The notes under the pieces were generated by a model, which saw only the letters and a program-made list of their open reading frames with translations, was not told the DNA's origin and ran no database searches. A program made the translations under genes and the position numbers. 64,000 nucleotides of DNA from Rs1 sp029027825 (GTDB taxonomy: Bacteria; Pseudomonadota; Gammaproteobacteria; Pseudomonadales; Balneatricaceae), in the NCBI GenBank assembly GCA_029027825.1, contig CP093399.1, forward strand, positions 3,348,001-3,412,000, written 5' to 3'. Of this stretch, positions 38,971 to 47,089 are shown one piece after another (the first letter of the stretch is position 1; each line of letters begins with the position of its first letter).

Positions 38971-39786
38971 CTAAGCAGCTTTTCTATATGCTTCATCGTA
39001 TTCCATTGGAGCTACGTAACCAATGGTTGAATGTTTTCTCCGGCGGTTATAAAACACCTCAATATATTCAAATATGGCCTGCTTAGCATCACTCCTTGTT
39101 TTAAACTTCTCGTGATGAACCATCTCGGTTTTTAAAGTATGAAAGAAGCTTTCCGATGGTGCATTATCCCAGCAATTACCTTTTCTACTCATGCTGCAAA
39201 TATACTTATTCTTCTTTAAGAGTGCCTGATAACTATCTGAAACGTATTGGCTGCCGCGATCACTGTGCACTATTAACCCAGCTTTAGGCTTCCGTTTACG
39301 CAGCGCCATCTCTAAGGAATCAGTGACCAGTGTTGCAGGCATCCTCTTGTCCATCGACCAACCTACGACGGTTCTAGAATAGAGATCTATGAAAACAGAC
39401 AGATACAGCCATCCCTCTAAAGTTTGTATATAGGTAATATCACCAACGTATACCTGATCTGGACATTCTGGAGAAAACTCCCTATTGAGTATATTTTCAG
39501 CAACGGGTTTATTATGTTGAGAGTCCGTTGTTACTTTAAAGGCTTTTGTTATTTTCGCTTCAAGGTTTTCTTCCTTCATTAACCGTCTGATACGTTTCCG
39601 ACTAACCTTTTTACCTAGGTCTACCAAATCACTTTGTATACGGCGTGTTCCGTAGATCTTATGGCTATCTTGGTGGCTTGTCTTGATGTCGGCCTTCAAT
39701 GCCTGATCCTGCAACTCTCGGTGAGATACAGGACGCTTGAACCATTCATAAAATCCACTGCGAGAGACACAAAGTACTCGGCACAT
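38971..39786 (-). CDS. IS3-family transposase OrfB (integrase catalytic part)
   Basis: A DDE integrase core of 271 residues after its first ATG: VYVGDITYIQTLEGWLYLSV (first Asp), VHSDRGSQYVSDSYQALL (second Asp) and NAPSESFFHTLKTEM (Glu). It is normally made as an OrfAB fusion. The sequence A-AAA-AAG at 39867-39873 at the end of orfA allows a -1 shift. The shifted frame continues GGLLCQRTSLRYSFISDHLE into orfB. Confidence 0.93.
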   Translation of the reverse strand: MCRVLCVSRSGFYEWFKRPVSHRELQDQALKADIKTSHQDSHKIYGTRRIQSDLVDLGKKVSRKRIRRLMKEENLEAKITKAFKVTTDSQHNKPVAENILNREFSPECPDQVYVGDITYIQTLEGWLYLSVFIDLYSRTVVGWSMDKRMPATLVTDSLEMALRKRKPKAGLIVHSDRGSQYVSDSYQALLKKNKYICSMSRKGNCWDNAPSESFFHTLKTEMVHHEKFKTRSDAKQAIFEYIEVFYNRRRKHSTIGYVAPMEYDEAYRKAA

Positions 39787-39833
39787 GAGTGAAAGATTAA
39801 ACAGCTCTAAGTGATCACTAATAAATGAATATC

Positions 39834-40145
39834 TTAGTGAAGTTCTCTGGCAAAGAAGACCGCCGCCTTTTTTAAGATAGCTCTTTCCTCCTTTAAGCGA
39901 GCGACTTCTCGTCTCAGTCTTTTATTCTCATCATATATGTGCTCTTTGTTAAGACTTTTTGCTGGCTTAGCCCCTTCACTGACACTATGATATTTATTAA
40001 TCCAAGTGTGTAAAGTACTGACATTTAAGCCCAGTTCTTTTGCTGTAGCAGCGATAGATTGATTGGACTCAATGGCTAATTGAATAGCAGACTCTTTAAA
40101 CTCACTTGTATAATTATTTGGTTTCTTTCTAGACATCAGACACAC
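39834..40145 (-). CDS. IS3-family transposase OrfA (helix-turn-helix)
   Basis: A 103-residue DNA-binding protein with an HTH (AIQLAIESNQSIAATAKELG, then VSTLHTWINKY) and a leucine-zipper-like helix (ENKRLRREVARLKEERAILK) for dimer formation. Its last codons overlap the slippage site that produces the OrfAB transposase. Confidence 0.93.
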   Translation of the reverse strand: MCLMSRKKPNNYTSEFKESAIQLAIESNQSIAATAKELGLNVSTLHTWINKYHSVSEGAKPAKSLNKEHIYDENKRLRREVARLKEERAILKKAAVFFARELH

Positions 40146-40545
40146 CTTAAATAGGTTAATATTATGTATATTTATGTGTCCGGTAAACTATAACCACATC
40201 ATTAAACGGGATCTTAAGCTGAAAGATGAAGCGCTTAGTCTAGGTAAAAAGGCTCATCTTTTGATGGACAAAGATTTCCGACCCTGCACCCTCATTGGTG
40301 CCATCTATATGGAGACTGGCTGTTACGATTTAGGACAAGAATGGTATGCTAAAGCTGTCGAACGTGGAGCCAGTGAGCGAGCCATTGATAGCGACCTGCG
40401 CAGCATCTTTATGCGCGCCGACAAAGTCAATCAAGATAAGATGCGCCTCCACTTACTCGAAATAGATCCAATCCGTTATAGCTGGGCTAAAAGTCCTCGG
40501 AGTAAGCACAGTTCTAAATGCTGATATAATTCAATCAGTGTTAAT

Positions 40546-40700
40546 AGGGTCAGAGTAGATTGATTTCTCCGCAAATCAATCTTTGCCCTACTCTCCAGAT
40601 ATTTCTAAAATTTATGATCACCACCATGCTGGTATTGACTGACTGGCCATGAATTGGGTCATATAATACTTAGGTCTGTTTATCAATTTATTCTGACCCC
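40546..40700. mobile_element. MITE-like element copy E, left border of toxin cassette 1
   Basis: 155 bp with ends AGGGTCAGAGTAGATTGATT and ATCAATTTATTCTGACCCC. It has the internal GATTGATTT / AAATCAATC hairpin and an outward TATAAT at 40662-40667. With a CTGACT 17 bp before it, this could act as a promoter toward the adaptor gene 180 bp downstream. Confidence 0.85.
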
Positions 40701-40845
40701 ATTGATTTTAAAACTCAAACTTATCCCTAATATGGCAATCCTTCATATTTAGCATAGCTTCTTTTCCTAAAATTTAGTTTAATAACAAACATATTCAGTT
40801 AGTATTAACATAAATACAACTATTACTATTACACGGATGTAATCA

Positions 40846-42225
40846 ATGCAAGACCATTCCCACGGTACGCCTTGGATTCTAAGCTGTGAGGCTATGAAAA
40901 CTGGCGTAGATGTTCAAGAACGCTATGAATTGCGCGTAGCGGTATTGCTTGACAGCCACCAGCAACTTGATGAAAAGATTAGTACCCTGCTAAAAGATAG
41001 CGGCTATCTATTTCTCTATTCTGATGAAATCAAATCCGTCATCCAATATTTAGAAGAAGCTGAGTTCTATGATCAGGTTGCTATTGAGTTATCTCAACAA
41101 GTAAGCAAACAGCAGCCTATTGTATTTCAAGAGATCAAGTTGATTAGTAGTGAGTCGCTATTACCTGATACTGAGTTCCTTACTCTCACTGATGTCGATA
41201 CTCCCCCTCTGCCAGAACAAGAAGATGAATATTTAGCTTTCTGGGAAAAACCGTGGATTAGTGATGAGCTTAAATCTCTACTATTTGCACAGCCTAGCCA
41301 CTTACAGCCTGATACATTTTTAAGAACCTATTTAATTCTTGATGCAACCCTCTATACCAATATTAGAGGTGTGTTTGATTTAGATTTAATCACCTCACTC
41401 CCTGTTCAATGTTTGTACAAAGGTAGATCGGCTCAAGAGCTAGAAAAAGTGGCGCCCTATATCGTGGATATGACTCTGCCAAATATAGAATACGACAGCT
41501 TAAGAGAAGAAATTATGGACACACCATCATTTCATAAAGACTTCTTTGAAAAATACTGGGGAAATGGCACGGGGATTTTCATACGCAGCACGGCAAACAT
41601 GGAAGATATAAGCCAGCACCTTAGAAAATTCACCAAAGTACAACACCCTGAAGGGAATAGAGTATTTTTCTTATTCTACTTGCCACATATCGCTATTCAG
41701 TACTTCAATATTATTAAATTACGGCTAGACCCCTGTAAATCTTGGATGCAACCGAAAGCCGATAAGCTAAATTTACAAATACTCTGTGAGCAAAATGATG
41801 GGAAATCTATCCATGTAATTGAGGCATCCGACAGCTTAAAAAAAAATCCTACCGCCCAGATAGCCTTTGCTCTGACTAAGGCTGATCTTGAATGCTTTGA
41901 AAAAACGCAAATAGAAAAAGACACTATTAAATTGTCAGAGTTACTGCAGCAAGACTTTGTAAAAGAGCTAGCCGATTTAAGCTTCGATAACTTAAACAAA
42001 ATGGTGACAGAGGCAGTAGTACGAATGCAAAGCTATGGGTTCAAATTAAAAGAAAGCCTTTACCTGCTGGCTGCTTGGGAAATGTTTTTTGGTGATCACT
42101 TTGAAACTCAAGACACTTCCAACCAGCTCTTAGAAATATGCCAAAGTAATGCTCCAGAAGCTCAAAAAATAAAGCTGCTTAGCACACGGATGAATCAACT
42201 ATCAGCGGGTGACTCTACATCATGA
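40846..42225 (+). CDS. T6SS effector adaptor, DUF4123 domain with N-terminal extension
   Basis: DUF4123 proteins load toxins onto VgrG spikes of type VI secretion systems. In this 459-residue protein the DUF4123-like part lies at about residues 155-300 (RTYLILDATLY, VAPYIVDMTL, GIFIRSTANMEDISQHLRKF). A C-terminal helical part follows (VVRMQSYGFKLKESLYLLAA). The first 120 residues are an extra domain I cannot name, nearly identical to that of the adaptor in cassette 2. Its stop overlaps the effector start (ATGA), which fits co-translation. No VgrG is nearby. Confidence 0.8.
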   Translation: MQDHSHGTPWILSCEAMKTGVDVQERYELRVAVLLDSHQQLDEKISTLLKDSGYLFLYSDEIKSVIQYLEEAEFYDQVAIELSQQVSKQQPIVFQEIKLISSESLLPDTEFLTLTDVDTPPLPEQEDEYLAFWEKPWISDELKSLLFAQPSHLQPDTFLRTYLILDATLYTNIRGVFDLDLITSLPVQCLYKGRSAQELEKVAPYIVDMTLPNIEYDSLREEIMDTPSFHKDFFEKYWGNGTGIFIRSTANMEDISQHLRKFTKVQHPEGNRVFFLFYLPHIAIQYFNIIKLRLDPCKSWMQPKADKLNLQILCEQNDGKSIHVIEASDSLKKNPTAQIAFALTKADLECFEKTQIEKDTIKLSELLQQDFVKELADLSFDNLNKMVTEAVVRMQSYGFKLKESLYLLAAWEMFFGDHFETQDTSNQLLEICQSNAPEAQKIKLLSTRMNQLSAGDSTS

Positions 42226-43982
42226 ATCCATTACAACCTTATCAAGTAACTGCCCGCGCTCAAAAAACAGCTTATGAAAATACGGGTGAATTTGGCTGCC
42301 CTACCGGTAAGTGTACTATGCCTGTGGGTATTCAGTTCTTCTATGATGACCCGTTAGAGACGCCTATCACAGACTTAGGTATCAATATAATCACTAAACA
42401 GGGGGAAGCCATAGTACAAGGGCCTAAAACTGAGAGTTTATTAACAAGAGGTTTGCAAGACAGTGATGAGGGTGTAGAGGAAATACGCCAGGAGCTGGGA
42501 GGATTTAGTCACAGCGGTATAGAAGTAAAGAACAGCCCACTCAGCATTGAAACAGATTATGACGAAGCCGCAGAAAAAGAAGCATGGGAAATAGAGAAAA
42601 ACATTGTAGCAGGCCTTCACACAGTAGAAGAAGCAATGAAAACTAAGTTAAAACCTTATGTGGCTGCTTGGCAAAAAGACGGGCTGTCTTCTGCTATCAC
42701 AGCTTATAACAGCGGCCGCATGAAAGGGCTACAGATGTGGTGGGACGAAGAAACAGACTTTTGGAATACCATCCCTAAAGTCGCAGGTAAAGCCTATGAT
42801 GCTGTTTATGACCATTATGCAGAAAACCCTTGGCGACTATTTGGCCCCTATGCTGCCTATGAAGCTGCAACCAACATCTGGGATAGTATCGGCCAAAGTG
42901 CTGCTCAGGCTGCTTGGGGAAAAATGCTGCAATTATCAGCATTAATGAAAGCACTTTTATATGGCGACATAGACGGCGTCATATCTAATTTAAAAGATCT
43001 AACTGGCCTAAGTACAGTTGAAGGCTATATAGGTGAATTTGGCAAAATGCTAAAAGACGCTTTAGACAAAGGTGTCGAATGGCTAAGAGATATGATCGAA
43101 GTCATCAGAAGAACCCCAGTATTTGGTCTGATAGCCCGTACATTTATGCGAATCATAGTGCACATGACTCCGAATTTTTGGGCTGAGGGGATGGGAACTT
43201 TTGAGGGTTATATAATACCTGAAGCGATCATAATGCTAATTTCTTCAATCATAGCAGCACTTAGTGTGGGAGCTGGATCTCTCGTTTTAGCACTTCGTTG
43301 TGCTGCTATCGTTAAAAAAATTCGACTGCTATTCAGTGGTAACAAAGCTTTGAAACTAATGGGTGTCTTCATGGATGCCATTACAGAGTTAGTTAATAAA
43401 GTTGGTAAATTAGCTAAGAAGCTTCGACAAAGTATCAAGGAAGTTGAAGAAAATCTAAGTAGCGCTAAAAATAAAGCTATAAAAATGGTAGAAGTTAGAT
43501 ATTTCAAACGCCGACTCAATAAGTTAAGGCATCATGGCCCAGGTGCTCATGGAGTTCAAAGGCATGAAGGTGAGGTAACGGCAAAAATGCTAGATGATAG
43601 ATGCCTTCATGGGAAAGATCCGATGACAGGAACTACAACAGATGGTGTTCATGGAGGTAATCATGGTTATGGAAAGGATGCTACGAAAATCAATACTCCC
43701 GCTGACTTTGTTAGAGCATACGAGTATATAATAAAAGATCCTAGCTTTTTAGCAGCTAAAGCCTTAGGTGAACCTAAAATAATAACGCAAATACCAATGG
43801 AAAAAATATTCGATAGTGATTTTAAAAGTCGATTATTTGGTCGCACAAGAGTGGGTAGTAAAAACAACCCCAGCCATGCTGTTGATACTGTATTCCCAGA
43901 TAATACAGAGCTATTTGCTATATTTAAAAAAAATACAGATGGTAGTTACTATTTGTATACTATGTACCCAAAGTTTCCATAA
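42222..43982 (+). CDS. T6SS-type polymorphic toxin with unassigned C-terminal toxin domain
   Basis: A 586-residue effector next to its adaptor. Residues 1-100 look like a beta-sandwich (PVGIQFFYDDPLETPITDLG), perhaps transthyretin-like. Residues 100-300 are helical, 330-360 form a hydrophobic hairpin, and about 437-586 are the likely toxin. The toxin part has conserved-looking residues: HGPGAHGVQRHE, GTTTDGVHGGNHGYGKDA, GRTRVGSKNNPS and YYLYTMYP. The His/Lys/Arg/Ser spacing and the ending resemble BECR-type RNases, but I cannot assign a named family. A small gene downstream is the likely antidote. Confidence 0.75.
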   Translation: MNPLQPYQVTARAQKTAYENTGEFGCPTGKCTMPVGIQFFYDDPLETPITDLGINIITKQGEAIVQGPKTESLLTRGLQDSDEGVEEIRQELGGFSHSGIEVKNSPLSIETDYDEAAEKEAWEIEKNIVAGLHTVEEAMKTKLKPYVAAWQKDGLSSAITAYNSGRMKGLQMWWDEETDFWNTIPKVAGKAYDAVYDHYAENPWRLFGPYAAYEAATNIWDSIGQSAAQAAWGKMLQLSALMKALLYGDIDGVISNLKDLTGLSTVEGYIGEFGKMLKDALDKGVEWLRDMIEVIRRTPVFGLIARTFMRIIVHMTPNFWAEGMGTFEGYIIPEAIIMLISSIIAALSVGAGSLVLALRCAAIVKKIRLLFSGNKALKLMGVFMDAITELVNKVGKLAKKLRQSIKEVEENLSSAKNKAIKMVEVRYFKRRLNKLRHHGPGAHGVQRHEGEVTAKMLDDRCLHGKDPMTGTTTDGVHGGNHGYGKDATKINTPADFVRAYEYIIKDPSFLAAKALGEPKIITQIPMEKIFDSDFKSRLFGRTRVGSKNNPSHAVDTVFPDNTELFAIFKKNTDGSYYLYTMYPKFP

Positions 43983-44002
43983 TCACATACTGAGGAAAAT
44001 AT

Positions 44003-44308
44003 ATGATTCAAGAAAATACTATTCCGCAAAATTTAAATAAATTATTTAGCGGATATTTAACAGCAAATGATTATGAGCCCTATGAGGTTTATGAAATGCT
44101 GAACTTTTTTTCTACGGAAGTTAAAACTGAAGTAAAGAAAGAACTTTTCTCTATAGTTGAGAAGCAACTGTGGAGTGTTGAATATTACCTCCGTTTAACA
44201 GGCTTTGAAATGCAAAGTAAAAAAGCGATGTATCTATATTTGGAAGGTATTTATAAATTTATCTTCGAAAGTGGAGAACTGCCAGATATTACTCAGTTTG
44301 AAGAGTAG
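44003..44308 (+). CDS. putative immunity protein of cassette 1
   Basis: A small acidic protein of 101 residues, mostly helical (YEVYEMLNFFSTEVKTEVKK, ending LPDITQFEE), without signal or membrane segment. It starts 20 bp after the toxin stop, with GAGGAAAATAT before the ATG. Position and size are those of a cognate immunity protein; a cytoplasmic location fits a toxin acting in the cytoplasm. I recognise no named immunity family. Confidence 0.65.
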   Translation: MIQENTIPQNLNKLFSGYLTANDYEPYEVYEMLNFFSTEVKTEVKKELFSIVEKQLWSVEYYLRLTGFEMQSKKAMYLYLEGIYKFIFESGELPDITQFEE

Positions 44309-44320
44309 TTTATAATCAAT

Positions 44321-44463
44321 GGGGTCAGAGTAGATTGATTTCTCCGTAAATCAATCTTCGCCCTACTCTTCAAATATTTCTTAAATTTATGATCACCATC
44401 ATGCTGGTATTGACTGTCTGGCCATATAATACTTAGGTAGGTTTATCAATTTACTCTGCCCCC
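44321..44463. mobile_element. MITE-like element copy F (mosaic of C and D), right border of cassette 1
   Basis: 143 bp. It matches copy C base for base until the last bases, where it has the CTGCCCCC end of copy D. The DNA beyond is the same as beyond copy D. This pattern is expected if recombination joined C and D when the 154-codon gene was copied. Confidence 0.85.
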
Positions 44464-44516
44464 ATTGATTCACATTGATTCCTCTATATCGCTAATGAAA
44501 CAAGGAAATTAGGTCA

Positions 44517-44981
44517 ATGACTTTCGACAATCCCCATAATACTTTTAAAAACCATCCTAGCTATATAGATCGTCAGTTTTATGAAAATAGGCTTATGGAA
44601 AAAGCTAATCAGACTCAGGAAAAAACAATAAAAGGGCTAACAGGTGAAGATTTTTTAAACGCAATAATTTCTCTAGAAGACAAAAGCTTTGAAGCTTTGG
44701 TTGGTAATATTTCTTATCATTTGCCAGAGGCCAAAGCGATCATTAAAAGCCTTGATAATTCTGAAAAATCAGATGAACGCAATCAAAATCTAATTTCATG
44801 GGAACCAATTTTTAAACAGAGAAATTCAGAAAAAAATATTATTTCAAGAGAAATGACTTACTCTGAAATGATCGATCGACTACAAGAAATAAGTAATGAA
44901 GAGTTTGGATTTGACATTCATGAGTGGAATAAATGGTTAGCAGCTTGGGAACTATACCCTGTACCAACTGGTAACCGTTGA
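44517..44981 (+). CDS. hypothetical protein, duplicated, copy 2
   Basis: 154 residues, identical to the protein at 35924-36388 except Thr37 and Gly43. The whole segment from the end of MITE F through the left end of MITE G is duplicated from that locus. Here both flanking elements are complete, so gene plus two elements form a unit of about 0.85 kb (44321-45165). It follows the putative immunity gene of cassette 1 by about 210 bp. Function unknown; an extra immunity protein is possible. Confidence 0.7.
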   Translation: MTFDNPHNTFKNHPSYIDRQFYENRLMEKANQTQEKTIKGLTGEDFLNAIISLEDKSFEALVGNISYHLPEAKAIIKSLDNSEKSDERNQNLISWEPIFKQRNSEKNIISREMTYSEMIDRLQEISNEEFGFDIHEWNKWLAAWELYPVPTGNR

Positions 44982-45008
44982 AGCTTGATTTCAATATCAA
45001 TGATCAAT

Positions 45009-45165
45009 AGGGTCAGAGTAAATTGATTTCTCCGCAAATCATTCTTTGCCCTACTCTCGAGATATTTTTTAAATTTATGATCACCGCACCATGCTGGTAT
45101 TGACTGACTGGCCATGAATTGGGTCATATAATACTTAGGTCGGTTTATCAATTTACTCTGACCCC
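45009..45165. mobile_element. MITE-like element copy G
   Basis: 157 bp with ends AGGGTCAGAGTAAATTGATT and ATCAATTTACTCTGACCCC, and TATAAT near the right end. Its right end abuts the long dispersed repeat copy 2, which it may have truncated. Confidence 0.85.
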
Positions 45166-45173
45166 ATTGATTT

Positions 45174-45706
45174 CAGCGACGAGTAAACCCGTCACTGATA
45201 GGCGGTTCCTAGTCTTTAGCTAGGGTGCATTAGCTCTACTGTGTTTGTGTTTGTCTTTGTCTTTTTTTTGTTTTTTAGATCTAGTGATTTCTTTTTTGAG
45301 GTTTAGGGTCAAGGGATTTCAGGGCAGTTTCGACTGCGTCGAGTTCATTTCTTTTTTACGAAAAAAAGAAACCAAACCAAAGAGGCTCTTTGGCATCCCT
45401 GCCACCGCCAGATACCGTACATCCTGTACATAAAAATTTCGCCCAAAATTGTCGAAAGACTCCACCACTATTGCCTGAATTGCCGGCCGTTCGTAGAGAC
45501 ATCCCTGTCTCACTCACTCTACGCGACGTCCTGTCGCTCCGCTTCGCCAATTAAGTCAACAGCGGCGGCGACAATACAAGGGGATTAGCGGCTTCGTAGT
45601 GGTACATGAAGAGGTCTGAAGTATTTCACTGCGAATTACGTTCATCTATAGTAAAAATCACTGAGAAATTCGAATACGTGGTCTTTAAAAGTGAGCGTCC
45701 TATATC
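45174..45706. repeat. long dispersed repeat, copy 2
   Basis: Same orientation and overall order as 32022-32516, with an insert of about 60 bp (around 45381-45440) and scattered changes. It ends AAAAGTGAGCGTCC. Non-coding; the short frames in it are artefacts. Confidence 0.7.
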
Positions 45707-45842
45707 ATTGTCGGGAGTCGTTGCCTTGGCTCTCTAATCAATTAGGTCACTCTAACCCATAGCCTCAATGTTGCAGCAAATTACTTGTGGCCTAGCCAGT
45801 ACTTGTATTTACAATACTTTTTATCAAAAATCAGTACCAGTA

Positions 45843-45866
45843 TATCTATCTATCTATCTATCTATC
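45843..45866 (+). repeat. TATC tetranucleotide repeat, six units
   Basis: Six perfect TATC units, 46 bp before the start codon of the binding-protein gene at 45912. Tetranucleotide tracts can change length by slippage, so this could alter expression by shifting promoter spacing. It is short for a phase-variable tract. Confidence 0.7.
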
Positions 45867-45911
45867 AAATATATACTAATCTTTAATGATCACACAAGCC
45901 GTAGGGGCATT

Positions 45912-47003
45912 ATGTTAAAAAATATAAGCTTAATCATTATAATAATGTTTAGTCAATTAAGCACTGTTTATGCGTCGAATAACTTGAGTGTTTCGTTCGT
46001 TAATCCATATCCTTTACATGAATTTTGGAGGTCTGTTGAAGGAAGTATGAAGAATGCAGCAAAAGACCTTGGGGTTAAACTAAGAGTATACAGGACTGAG
46101 TTTTTAGATCGCTTCAGTTATAAAAGTATGGCCTTACAGGCAATTTCGGATCAACCTAAATATTTAGTGCTACAGGCTAAATACGGAATAATGAATGATA
46201 TTATGATTGCTGCTCAAAAAAAGAACGTTAAAATAATTGTTTTTAACAGCGGTTTATCTGGAGCAGATATCACCAAGATTGGTGAGCCACGAGATAAATA
46301 TTCAGTTTACTTAGGTAGTTTGTTACCAGATGAAGTTTCTGCTAGCCAATTATTAACGTTGGAGCTTATTAAAGAAGCTCGTAATAGAAAAGGGGTTGAA
46401 CAAAAAGATAAGATTGAGATTATTGGTATCAATGGCTCCTTTGAAACTAGCGTAGCTAAATTACGCCAGCTAGGTTTAGAGAAAGAGGTAAGCAAACACA
46501 ATGACGTCGTGATCAATCAAATTGTACCGACTAATTGGACCGCCGAGGGGGCGAGGGAAAAATCGTTAGTGTTATATAAGCGCTACCCTAAAACTTCTAT
46601 ATTTTGGACCGCTGCTGCAATATTGGGAATGGAGGTAAAAAAAATATCAGATCAAGTGATAACCGGAGGGTTTGACTGGACTAGTCAAACGTTAGAGGCA
46701 ATTAAGGATGGAACTTATGTCGCAGCAGTTGGTGGTCATTTTATGGAGGGGGCCTGGGTGCTCATCATGGCACATGATCATTTTCACGGTGAAGATTTTT
46801 CAGTATTAGGCACTAATTTATCCTCTAAGATGAGTATCATCACCGCTCATAATAATGATTTTGTAAGCTCAATTATATTAAATACGGAAAAAATGGAGCA
46901 AATAGACTTTAAACGGTTTTCTAGAGTTTATGGTTTAAAAGGTATGCCTTATCAGTTTGATGTAAATATTGCTCTGAAAAGCGATAAATCGTCGGAATTG
47001 TAG
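45912..47003 (+). CDS. periplasmic substrate-binding protein, sugar/autoinducer type (Peripla_BP)
   Basis: From the ATG at 45912 (after AGGGG) the protein is 363 residues with a signal peptide ending near VYAS. It has the two-lobed fold of ribose- and LuxP-like binding proteins: LSVSFVNPYPLHEFWRSVEG, then VFNSGLSGADI and ITGGFDWTSQTLEAIKDGTY. No permease, ATPase or sensor kinase is next to it, so it may serve a receptor elsewhere. The frame is open upstream across the TATC repeats, but the signal peptide supports the later start. Confidence 0.8.
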   Translation: MLKNISLIIIIMFSQLSTVYASNNLSVSFVNPYPLHEFWRSVEGSMKNAAKDLGVKLRVYRTEFLDRFSYKSMALQAISDQPKYLVLQAKYGIMNDIMIAAQKKNVKIIVFNSGLSGADITKIGEPRDKYSVYLGSLLPDEVSASQLLTLELIKEARNRKGVEQKDKIEIIGINGSFETSVAKLRQLGLEKEVSKHNDVVINQIVPTNWTAEGAREKSLVLYKRYPKTSIFWTAAAILGMEVKKISDQVITGGFDWTSQTLEAIKDGTYVAAVGGHFMEGAWVLIMAHDHFHGEDFSVLGTNLSSKMSIITAHNNDFVSSIILNTEKMEQIDFKRFSRVYGLKGMPYQFDVNIALKSDKSSEL

Positions 47004-47089
47004 GCATTATAAGGGACAGGCGAGTATTCTACTCTAATCAATGGGATCAGAGTAGAATGGCACTTAGTTAAGTAACTTCTCCAATCAAT

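Larger units (their letters stand above)
38956..40186 (-). mobile_element. complete IS3-family insertion sequence
   Basis: 1231 bp with imperfect terminal inverted repeats TTTCCGGACA and TTACCGGACA (read inward). It is flanked by the direct repeat ACT (38953-38955 and 40187-40189). It carries orfA and orfB on the minus strand joined by a -1 slippage site. The intact open frames and exact target duplication suggest a recent insertion. Confidence 0.9.
38097..40524 (+). pseudogene. unknown gene interrupted by an IS3 element
   Basis: The coding parts are 38097-38955 and 40190-40524. Removing the IS3 element and one copy of its 3-bp target repeat (ACT) restores an uninterrupted frame of 397 residues, reading WQDYNHIIKRDLKLKDEALS across the join. 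The N-terminal part is helical with a charged segment near residues 100-160 (KEEQLQRKQTAEIMQRTLEA). The C-terminal part (HLLMDKDFRPCTLIGAIYME) suggests TPR-like helices. I do not recognise the family. The start is GTG at 38097, or possibly a later ATG at 38193. It follows the DUF2726 gene. Confidence 0.8.
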
